Assembly (NCBI RefSeq): GCF_030269125.1
Contig: NZ_BSSM01000024.1
Location: 47,189 to 111,188 of the forward strand
Source: Streptomyces hygroscopicus subsp. hygroscopicus
GTDB lineage: Bacteria > Actinomycetota > Actinomycetes > Streptomycetales > Streptomycetaceae
DNA length: 64,000 nucleotides
Reading direction: 5' to 3'
Positions within the stretch are counted from its first letter, which is position 1. Every line of letters begins with the position of its first letter. The position numbers were made by a program, and so were the translations under genes. The notes under the pieces were generated by a model. That model worked only from the letters and a program-made list of their open reading frames with translations. It was not told where the DNA came from and did no database searches. Below, piece by piece: positions 1 through 9,100 of the stretch.

Positions 1-3000
1 ACGCCGCACCGTCGAGGGCCTGGACACGGTCCGCCGGCTGTGGCGCGGCGAGCGCGTGCCCTTCGAGGGACCCGCCGGACGCACCGTCGAGGTCGGCGTC
101 CTGCCCCGGCCCGTCCAGGGCGAACTGCCCGTCTGGCTCACCTCGTCGGGCAGCCCCGAGACCTGCCGCAGGGCCGGCGAGACGGGCGCCCGGCTGCTGA
201 CGCACCTGCTCGGGCAGAGCGTCGAGGACCTCGCCGAGCGCATCGCGGTCTACCGGGACGCCTGGCGGAGCGCGGGCCACGCGGGCGAACCGCACGTCAC
301 CCTCATGCTGCACACCTTCGTGGGCGCCGACGCCGACGACGTCCGGGCGCACGCCTGGGAGCCGTTCCGCGAGTATCTGCGGTCCTCCGTCGGCCTGATC
401 GAGAACATGGCCCGCGCCCTCGGCGTCGACATCACCGCGGACGACTTCACGGACGACGACCAGGAGGCCCTGCTCGACCACGCCTGCGCCCGCTACCTCG
501 CCGACAGCTCCCTCATCGGCACGGTCGAGGACCGGCTGCCGCTCGTGCGGCGGCTGACCGAGGCGGGCGTGGACGAGATCGCCTGCCTGGTCGACTTCGG
601 CGTCGACGCGGACGCCGCCGCGGCGGCCTGGCCCGCACTGGCGGAGCTGAGGTCCCGCGCCGCCGCGTCCGCGGCGCCGGGCACCGGAACCCCGGCGGGG
701 GCCGGACCCGCGGCGGTCGGTGCGGACCTCACGGCCCTGGTCCGCGCGCACGGCGTCACCCACCTCCAGTGCACCCCCTCCCAGGCCCGCGCCCTCCTCG
801 ACGAGGAGGACACCGCCGCCCTCGGCACCCTGCGCGAACTCCTCCTCGGCGGCGAGCCCCTCGACGCCGACCTCGTCCGCGCCCTCGCCGGACACCTGCG
901 CGGCACACTGCGCAACATGTACGGGCCGACCGAGACCACGGTGTGGTCCACGACCGACACCGTCGACCCGGCGGAAGGCACCGTCACCATCGGGCGGCCC
1001 ATCGCCGGCACCACGGTCCGCGTCCTGGACCCGCACGGGCGCCGCGTCCCCCTCGGCGTCCCCGGCGAACTGCACATCGGCGGCGCCGGGGTGACCGCCG
1101 GATACCTCGGCCGCCCCGAACTCACCGCCGAACGCTACGTCACCACCGGCGAAGGCGAACTCCTCTACCGCACCGGCGACATCGTGCGCGTCCGCCCCGA
1201 CGGCCGGCTCCAGTACCTCTCCCGCAACGACAACCAGCTCAAGATCCGCGGCTTCCGCGTCGAGGCCGGCGAGGTCGAGGCCGCGCTCACCGCCCTGCCG
1301 TCCGTGCGCCAGTGCGTCGTCACCGCCCACGCGCCGGGCACCTCCCGGGCCGCGCTCGCCGCCCACGTCGTACCCGCCGACCCCGGACGGCCCCCCGCCC
1401 CGGCCGAGTTGCGCGCCGAACTGGCCCGCCGCCTGCCCGGGTTCCTCGTGCCCTCGCACTACGTGCTGCTCGACGCGCTGCCGCTGACCGGCAACGGCAA
1501 GATCGACCGCGGCGCGCTGCCCGCGCCCGGCCCGCTCGGCCGCGAGAACGGCACGGCGTTCACGGCACCTACCACGCCCACCGAGGAGACGATCGCGCGG
1601 GTGTGGCGCGAGGCGCTGGGCGCCGAACGCGTCGGCGTACACGACGACTTCTTCGAACTGGGCGGGCACTCGCTGCTCGCCACCCAGGTCGTCGCCGGCA
1701 TCCGACGCGCCCTCGGGGTACGGCTGCCGCTGCGCACCCTCTTCGAGGCCCCCACCGTCGCGGCCCTCGCCCGCGCCGTGGACGACACCGGCACCGACAC
1801 CGGGGCCGCCGCAGGACAGCGGGACACCGCGGCCCCGGCCGGGCTCCACCCGGACCCCGAGCACCGCCACGACCCGTTCCCGCTCACCGAGGTGCAGCGG
1901 GCCTACTGGATCGGGCGCAGCGGCGCCGTCGGCGGCGACGTCTCCTGCCACCTGTACGTCGAACTCGACCTCGACGACGTCGACCTGACGCGCCTGGAGA
2001 CCTCCTGGCAGTCGCTCGTGCGGCGCCACGACGCGCTGCGCATCGTCGTGGACGAGGACGGCGAACAGCGCGTCCTCGCCGACGTACCCGACTACCGGAT
2101 CGGCGCCGAGGACCTGCGCGCCCTGGACGCGGCCGACCGGGAGCGGCGCCTGGAGGCGACCCGGCAGGCCATGTCGCACCAGGTACTGCCCTCCGACACC
2201 TGGCCCCTGTTCGACATCCGCGCCAGCCGCACCACCGGCAGCGCCGTCCGCCTCCACCTCGGCATCGACACCCTGATAGCCGACGGGGGCAGCGTCCAGA
2301 TCCTGCTGCGCGAACTCCTCGCCGTCTACCGGGGCGAACTCGACCCGGAGCCCATGGAGCTGTCGTTCCGGGACTACGTCGTCGCCGAGCGCGCCCGCCG
2401 CGAGGGACCGGAACGCGCACGCGACCTCGCCTACTGGCGCGACCGCCTCGACACCCTGCCGCCCGCCCCGCCGCTGCCCCTGGCCCAGCGCCCCGAGCAG
2501 CTCACCGAGACCCGCTTCCGGCGCCGCGAGGCCCACCTCGACGCCGGCCTGTGGGCCCGGCTGAAGGAACGGGCCGCCGCGGCCCGCATCACCCCGTCCG
2601 CGCTCGCCCTGGCCGCCTACGCCACCGTCCTCGGCGCCTGGTCCGGCACCGACCGCTTCACCCTCAACCTCACCCTCTTCAACCGCGTCGGCGACCACCC
2701 CGAACTCCCGTCGCTCGTCGGCGACTTCACCGCGCTGACCATGCTGGAGATCGACGGCGCCACCGAAGACGCGTTCGAGGCGCGGGCCCGCCGCATCCAG
2801 GACCGGCTCTGGAACGACCTCGACCACCAGCTCGTCAGCGGCGTGTGGGTCGCCGGTGAACTCGCCCGCCGCCGCGGTGTCGCCGAGGCCGTCATGCCGG
2901 TCGTCTTCACGAGCGAACTCGGCGCCGCCGACGCCGGTGCGACGCCCCCGGCCGGGCTGGGCGCGCGGGTCGCGTACACCATCACCCAGACGCCGCAGGT

Positions 3001-6000
3001 CTGGCTCGACCACCAGATCGCCGAGGACGGCGGCCGGCTCCGGCTCACCTGGGACGCCGTGGAGGCGCTCTTCGCGCCCGGCACGCTGGACGACATGTTC
3101 GACGCGTACACGGCGCTGCTCACCGCCCTGGCCCGGGAACCCCTCGCCTGGTCCGACCCGCACCGCGAGATCCTGCCGCCGCGGCAGGCCGCCCGCTACA
3201 CCGTCCTCAACGCCACCGACGGACCGCTCCCGGCCGGACTGCTGCACGAGCCGTTCCTGGAGCGCGCCCGGCGCACCCCGGACAGCACCGCCGTCGTCTC
3301 CGCGACCGGCACCGTCACCTACGGCGAACTGGACCGGGTCTCCCTGGCCGTCGCCCGCACCCTGCGCGCCTCCGGCGTCGAGGACGGCGACCTCGTCGGC
3401 GTCCTCGCGCACCGCGGCTGGGAACAGGTCGCCTCCGCCCTCGGCGTCCTGCGCGCCGGCGCCGCCTACCTGCCCCTCGACAGCGGCCTGCCGCCCGCCC
3501 GGGTGGCGCGCTCCCTCGAACACGCCGGGGCGGTCGCCCTGCTCGCGCCCGAGGAGACGACCGTCGAGGGGGCGGTACCCGGGGGCGTCACCGTCCTGCG
3601 GTTCACCGAGGCCGTCGACCGCGGCACCGCCCTCGGCGCCGACCACGACCCGCGCCCCGCCACCGCCCCCGGCGACCTGGCGTACGTCATCTACACCTCC
3701 GGCTCCACCGGCGACCCCAAGGGCGTGATGACCGACCACCGGGGCGCCCTGAACACCGTCACCGACATCAACGAGCGCTTCGAGGTCCACGCCGAGGACC
3801 GGGTGTTCGCCCTCTCCTCCCTCGGCTTCGACCTGTCCGTGTACGACATCTTCGGCACCCTCGCCGCCGGTGCCGCGCTCGTCCTGCCCGGCCGGGGAGA
3901 GGAGCGCGACCCGGTCCGCTGGGCCCGGCTCCTCGCCGACCACGGGGTCACCGTGTGGAACTCCGTACCGGCCCTGATGGAGATGCTCCTCGTGCACGCC
4001 GCCGGCAACCCGGCCGTGGACGTGAGCGGCCTGCGCCTGGTCATGCTCAGCGGCGACTGGATCCCCGTCAGCCTGCCCGACCGCATCCGCGCGGTCGCCC
4101 CGAAGGCCGAGGTGATCAGCCTCGGCGGCGCCACCGAGGCGTCGATCTGGTCGGTGCTGCACCCGATCGGCACCGTCGACGCGGAGCGCCCGAGCATCCC
4201 GTACGGCCGCCCCATGCGCAACCAGCGCATGTACGTCCTCGACGACGCCCTCCGGCTGCGCCCCACCGGCGTGCCCGGCGCCCTGTTCATCGCGGGAGCG
4301 GGCCTCGCCGTCGGCTACCGCAACGCGCCGGACCTCACCGGCCGCGCCTTCCCCGTCCACCCCGTCACCGGCGAACGCCTCTACCGCACCGGCGACCTGG
4401 CGCGCCTGCTGCCCGACGGCGACCTGGAGTTTCTCGGCCGCGCCGACTCCCAGGTCAAGGTGCGCGGCATGCGCATCGAACTGGGCGAGATCGAGTCGGC
4501 GTTGCTGCGGGCCGAGGGGGTCCGCGCGGCGGCCGCGCTGGTCGAGGGGACGGGCATGACGGCGCAGCTGGCGGCGTACGTGGTGCGGGACGTACCGCGG
4601 CCGACCGCTGTTCCCGGGGCTCAGGAGCCGCGGACCACGGGCGCCGCGGCCCCCGCCACCCTCGACGCCACCCGCGTGCGCCGGCTGGAGACCCGGCTCC
4701 GTCAGCCGGGCCGCCGCGAGGACCTCGCCGGGCGGGAGATCGTCCCCATCGCCCTGCCCGCCGACAGCGGACAGCTGCGCGCCACCTCCGCCGCGTGGAG
4801 CGCGGCGACCGGCTTCGGCACGGGCACGGTCTGCGCCGCCGACCTGTACGCGCTGCTCACCGTGCTCGCCCGCCAGGACGCCGACGGAGTGCCCCGGTAC
4901 GCCTACGGCTCGGCCGGGGGCCTGTACCCCGTGCAGACGTACGTCGCGGTCGCGCCGGGCGGCGTCGACGGCGTCCCCGCCGGCGCGTACTACCTCGACC
5001 CGGCGGGCCCCGCCCTGGTCGCGATGGACGGCCCCGACGGCGCCGGACGCGCCCTGGAACCGCTGCTGTTCGACGAGTCCAACCGGGCCCTGGCGGGCGC
5101 GGCGGGCTTCGCCGTCTACCTCGTGGCCCGCAATGCCGCCGTGACCCCGGTCTACGGCGGCCTGGCGGGCAGGTTCGGACTGCTGGAGGCCGGCGCCATG
5201 GCGCAGCTGCTGCGGCAGCGCGCCGGTGACTGCCGGATCGGCCTGTGCCCGATCGGGGACGTGTACGCCGAGCCGCTGCACGAGGTGCTGCGCCTGGAGG
5301 ACGACCAGACGGTCCTGCACACCCTCCTGGGCGGCCCCCTCGCGGGCGCGGTCACCGCCGCCGGCGCGACGCCGTGGGAGGAGACGCTCCGTGCCTCACT
5401 GGCCCGGCAGCTCCCCGCCTACATGGTCCCCCGGCACATCCGGATCGCCGACGCGCTGCCCCTGTCGGCCAACGGCAAGGTGGACCGCAAGGCGCTGGCC
5501 CGGCTGGGCGACCCGGTCCCGGCCGCGCCGGCGACGGCGCCGGCGACGGCGACGGCGACGGCATCGGCGTCGGCAACGGCCGTGGCTCCCACGCCCGTCG
5601 CCGCGCCCGCGCCCGCGCCGACGGTCCCGTCCGGCTCCGCGGTGGAGCGGCTCACCACCCTGTGGCAGGAGGTGATGGAGGGCCAGGAACTCGCCATCGA
5701 CACGAACTTCTTCGACGCGGGCGCCACCTCACTCCACCTCGTACGGGTCCAGCGGCGCGTCACCGAGGAGTTCGGAGTCGAACTGTCCGTCGTGGACATG
5801 TTCGACCGCCCGACGGTACGGCTCCTCGCCGAGCTGCTCGAGAGCACCGCCCCCGCCCCGGCCGCCCCGGCCGCTCCGGTCACCCCGGCCGCTCCGGTCA
5901 CCCCGGCCGCGGCCCCCCAGGCCCAGGACGCGGAACCGGCCGCCGGCCGGCGCAGGCACCACGAGCGGCGGCGCGCCGTACGCCGCTCGGGCGGACCCGA

Positions 6001-6019
6001 AGCCCCGTCCGCCGACTGA
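1..6019 (+). CDS. NRPS: [A-LLM-A]-T-Cy-A(Cys)-Ox-T, 5' partial
   Basis: Peptide synthetase, open from base 2 (2005 residues visible, start outside the window). Order: luciferase-like monooxygenase (LLM) domain, residues 1-230; the second half of the adenylation domain it interrupts (NMYGPTE about 305, YRTGD about 389, GNGKID about 496); carrier domain (GGHS about 555); heterocyclisation Cy domain with DxxxxD at D756/D761 instead of HHxxxDG; adenylation domain from about 1073 (YTSGSTGDPKG about 1230); SagB/McbC-type oxidase at about 1553-1777 inserted between A8 and A10; NGKVDRK about 1824; carrier domain (GATS about 1907). The second A domain reads D-L-Y-N-M-S-L-I-W, the cysteine code. The visible part of the first reads Q-L-G-M-V-W, matching the glycine code. 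Cy plus Ox predicts a 2-substituted thiazole. The C-terminus is a Pro/Ala linker ending in an Arg-rich tail that may be a docking segment. A hairpin separates it from the PKS gene. Confidence 0.93.
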   Translation, partial: RRTVEGLDTVRRLWRGERVPFEGPAGRTVEVGVLPRPVQGELPVWLTSSGSPETCRRAGETGARLLTHLLGQSVEDLAERIAVYRDAWRSAGHAGEPHVTLMLHTFVGADADDVRAHAWEPFREYLRSSVGLIENMARALGVDITADDFTDDDQEALLDHACARYLADSSLIGTVEDRLPLVRRLTEAGVDEIACLVDFGVDADAAAAAWPALAELRSRAAASAAPGTGTPAGAGPAAVGADLTALVRAHGVTHLQCTPSQARALLDEEDTAALGTLRELLLGGEPLDADLVRALAGHLRGTLRNMYGPTETTVWSTTDTVDPAEGTVTIGRPIAGTTVRVLDPHGRRVPLGVPGELHIGGAGVTAGYLGRPELTAERYVTTGEGELLYRTGDIVRVRPDGRLQYLSRNDNQLKIRGFRVEAGEVEAALTALPSVRQCVVTAHAPGTSRAALAAHVVPADPGRPPAPAELRAELARRLPGFLVPSHYVLLDALPLTGNGKIDRGALPAPGPLGRENGTAFTAPTTPTEETIARVWREALGAERVGVHDDFFELGGHSLLATQVVAGIRRALGVRLPLRTLFEAPTVAALARAVDDTGTDTGAAAGQRDTAAPAGLHPDPEHRHDPFPLTEVQRAYWIGRSGAVGGDVSCHLYVELDLDDVDLTRLETSWQSLVRRHDALRIVVDEDGEQRVLADVPDYRIGAEDLRALDAADRERRLEATRQAMSHQVLPSDTWPLFDIRASRTTGSAVRLHLGIDTLIADGGSVQILLRELLAVYRGELDPEPMELSFRDYVVAERARREGPERARDLAYWRDRLDTLPPAPPLPLAQRPEQLTETRFRRREAHLDAGLWARLKERAAAARITPSALALAAYATVLGAWSGTDRFTLNLTLFNRVGDHPELPSLVGDFTALTMLEIDGATEDAFEARARRIQDRLWNDLDHQLVSGVWVAGELARRRGVAEAVMPVVFTSELGAADAGATPPAGLGARVAYTITQTPQVWLDHQIAEDGGRLRLTWDAVEALFAPGTLDDMFDAYTALLTALAREPLAWSDPHREILPPRQAARYTVLNATDGPLPAGLLHEPFLERARRTPDSTAVVSATGTVTYGELDRVSLAVARTLRASGVEDGDLVGVLAHRGWEQVASALGVLRAGAAYLPLDSGLPPARVARSLEHAGAVALLAPEETTVEGAVPGGVTVLRFTEAVDRGTALGADHDPRPATAPGDLAYVIYTSGSTGDPKGVMTDHRGALNTVTDINERFEVHAEDRVFALSSLGFDLSVYDIFGTLAAGAALVLPGRGEERDPVRWARLLADHGVTVWNSVPALMEMLLVHAAGNPAVDVSGLRLVMLSGDWIPVSLPDRIRAVAPKAEVISLGGATEASIWSVLHPIGTVDAERPSIPYGRPMRNQRMYVLDDALRLRPTGVPGALFIAGAGLAVGYRNAPDLTGRAFPVHPVTGERLYRTGDLARLLPDGDLEFLGRADSQVKVRGMRIELGEIESALLRAEGVRAAAALVEGTGMTAQLAAYVVRDVPRPTAVPGAQEPRTTGAAAPATLDATRVRRLETRLRQPGRREDLAGREIVPIALPADSGQLRATSAAWSAATGFGTGTVCAADLYALLTVLARQDADGVPRYAYGSAGGLYPVQTYVAVAPGGVDGVPAGAYYLDPAGPALVAMDGPDGAGRALEPLLFDESNRALAGAAGFAVYLVARNAAVTPVYGGLAGRFGLLEAGAMAQLLRQRAGDCRIGLCPIGDVYAEPLHEVLRLEDDQTVLHTLLGGPLAGAVTAAGATPWEETLRASLARQLPAYMVPRHIRIADALPLSANGKVDRKALARLGDPVPAAPATAPATATATASASATAVAPTPVAAPAPAPTVPSGSAVERLTTLWQEVMEGQELAIDTNFFDAGATSLHLVRVQRRVTEEFGVELSVVDMFDRPTVRLLAELLESTAPAPAAPAAPVTPAAPVTPAAAPQAQDAEPAAGRRRHHERRRAVRRSGGPEAPSAD

Positions 6020-6025
6020 GGCCCA

Positions 6026-6063
6026 CCGCGCGGGCGGGACGGCACCGCCGCCCGCCCGCGCGG
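6026..6063 (+). terminator. Intercistronic hairpin between NRPS and PKS genes
   Basis: A 13-bp perfect inverted repeat (6026-6038 with 6051-6063) and 12-nt loop starts 7 bases after the NRPS stop. There is no U-tract. It could attenuate read-through or stabilise the upstream mRNA end. The PKS gene has its own Shine-Dalgarno AGGAG at 6115-6119. Confidence 0.5.
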
Positions 6064-6129
6064 CCCTCGACCGCGGCCCGCACCGCCAGGGCACGCGGCC
6101 CGTACCGCCCCGATAGGAGAAAGACTTCG

Positions 6130-9100
6130 ATGACCAGTCAGGACACCGGGTACGGTCCCGACGCCTCGGCGGACCTGCCGGACGCGATCGCCGTGACCGG
6201 ACTCGCCTGCCGGTTCCCCGGCGCGCCCGACGCCACGGCCTTCTGGACCGGTCTGCTGGCCGGCCGCGACAGCATCACCTTCCGCGACCGCGACGAGCTG
6301 GCCGCCCTCGGCGTGCCCGCCGACCGCCTCGCGGACCCCCGGTTCGTGCCCGCCGGGGGAGTGCTGGAGGGCATCGACGAGTTCGACGCCGAGTACTTCG
6401 GCATCACCCCCGCCGACGCCGCGCTGATGGACCCCCAGCAGCGGCTGTTCCTCCAGTGCGCGGTGACCGCGCTGGAGGACGCCGGGCAGCGCACCCGGAA
6501 CACGGCGGGCGACGTCGCGGTCTACGCGTCGGCCGGCTTCAACTCGTACCTGACCCATCATTTGCTGCCGCACGCCGCGCAGCTCGGCCACCGTGCCGAC
6601 GTGCAGTGGCTGGCCGGTGGCGACAAGGACTACCTGGCCACGCAGACGTCGTACCGGCTCGGCCTGACCGGCCCGAGCCTCAGCGTGCAGACCGCCTGCT
6701 CCTCCGCTCTGGTGGCCGTCCACCTCGCCGGGGAGGCGCTGCTCAGCGGGGAGTGCGACATCGCCCTCGCGGGAGCGGTGTCCGCGGGCGTCGCCCAGGG
6801 GCTCGGCTATCTGCACACCGAGGGCGGCATCCTGTCGGCCGACGGCCGCTGCCGGCCCTTCGACGCCGACGCGACCGGCACCGTCTTCGGCAGCGGGGTC
6901 GGCGTCGTCGTCCTCAAGCGACTCGCGGACGCGGTGCGGGACGGCGACACGGTACGGGCCGTGCTGCTCGGCTCCGCGCTGAGCAACGACGGCGACCGGA
7001 AGGTCGGCTTCACCGCGCCCGGCCTGGACGGGCAGGTCCGGGCCATCACCGCGGCACAGGCCGTCGCCGGGGTGGAACCCGCCGACATCTCCCTCATCGA
7101 GGCGCACGGCACCGGAACCGCCCTCGGCGACCGCATCGAACTCACCGCGCTCAACCGGGTGTTCGCCGACGCTCCGGACGACCGCCGGGTCCTCGGCGCG
7201 GTCAAGTCCAACGTCGGCCACCTGGACACCTGCGCGGGCATGGCCGGGCTCATCAAGACCGTGCTCGCCCTCCACCACCGCACGCTGCCGCCCACCGCGC
7301 ACTTCGAGACGCCGTCCGAGGACCTGGATCCGCGACGCTTCCGCGTCCTCACCGCCCCCGAGCCGTGGCCCGGCGCGGACGGCACGCGCGTGGCGGGCGT
7401 CAGCTCCTTCGGCATCGGCGGCACCAACGCGCACGTGGTGCTCCAGGACGCGCCGCCCGCCGCCCGCCCCGCCGCACCCGCCGGCGGTGCGAGCGCCTGG
7501 CAGGTACTGCCGCTGTCCGCCCGCGCCCCCGAGGCCCTGGACCGCCTCACCGAACGGTTCCGCGAGGCGCTGGCCGGCCCCGACGCCCCGGACCTCGCCG
7601 ACACCGCCCACACCGTGCAGACGGGCCGCGAGCCCCATCCGTGGCGCCGGGCGGTCGTGGTGGGGCCCGGCCGTCCGGAGGCCCTCGGCGCCGGCCCTTC
7701 CGGAGCGGCCGTGCGTGCGGCGGACACCTTCCCGGGCGTGGCCCTGCTCTACCCCGGCCAGGGCGCCGGGAGCCCCGGTATGGCCGCCGAACCGTACGCG
7801 CACGAGCCCGTCTTCCGCGCCGCCCTCGACCGCTGCCTGGACGCTCTGCGGCCCTGGACCGACGCCCCGCTGCGCGAACTCCTGCTGGATCCGGCGCACG
7901 TCGGCGGCCTCGACCGCACCGAGGCGGCCCAGCCCGCCCTGTTCGCGGTCGGACACGCGCTGACCGAGTGGTGGACCGCGCTCGGCCTGCGGCCGACCGC
8001 GCTGGCCGGGCACAGCGTCGGCGAACTCGTCGCGGCCTGTGCCGCGGGGGTGTTCACGCTGCCGGACGCGGCCCGGCTCGTCGCCCGGCGCGGCGCGCTG
8101 ATGGGCACGATGCCCGAGGGCGCCATGCTCGCCGTACCGCTGCCGGAGACCGAACTGCGCGCCGTCCTCGCGGACTGGAAGGAGGACGAGGCGCCCGCGC
8201 CCGAGATCGCCACGGTCAACGCACCCGACCGCTGCGTGGCGGCCGGCGACCCCGCCGCGATCGCCCGCCTCGCGGACGTGCTCGCCGACGCGGGCGTGCC
8301 GGCCCGCCCGCTGTCCGTGCGGCACGCCTTCCACAGCCGCCACGCCGACGGCCTGCTGGACGACTTCGCCGAACTGGTCGCCGCCACACCGATGCGGCCG
8401 CCCGTCATCCCCCTGGTCTCCTCCGTCCTCGGGCGGCCCCTCGGCGCCGCGGAGGCGACGTCACCGCGGTACTGGGCCCGGCAACTGCGGGAACCGGTCC
8501 GCTTCGCCGACGCCCTGCGCGCCCTGCCGGACGGCGTGATCCTGCTGGAGGCCAGCCCCGGCACCGCCCTCACCGGCTTCGCGCGCCGCACCCTCGGTGC
8601 CGGCCGGACCGCCCTCCCGGGCCTCGGCCGCGCCGGCGCCGAGCCCCCGACCCGCCTGGCCACCGTGGCCCGGCTGTGGGAACACGGCGCCGGCCTCGAC
8701 TGGACGGCGCTGGGGGAGCGGACCGGCCGCCGCCGGATACCCCTGCCGACGTATCCCTTCGCCCGAACCCGCCACTGGTTCGAACCCGCCGCCACGCCGA
8801 CGGCCGCTTTCGGGCCCGTCCGGTCCGACTCGGCCGCGCGGCCCGGCACCGGCTCCTCCGCCGCGGCGCGGCCCGGCCCCCTCCGCACCGCACCGGACAC
8901 GAACGGGCCGGCCCCCACCACCGGGATCGACGACTGGTTCCACGTCCTCACCTGGTCGCCCACCCTGCCCCCCGCTCCCGCCCCCGTACCCGGCGCGGTC
9001 CTCCTCCTCGCCGACCGATCCGGCCTCGCCGACGAGATCGCGGCACGCCTCACCGGCGCCGGAGCCCGCGTCCACCGGGTGAGCGCCGGCGCCCCGGGGT

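Noticed and set aside
5520..5640. GGCGAC/GCGACG short repeats as a regulatory or CRISPR-like array
   Set aside because: They encode an Ala/Thr/Pro linker between the oxidase-containing A domain and the carrier domain; no spacer structure. No CRISPR array, tRNA or rRNA gene was seen anywhere in the window.
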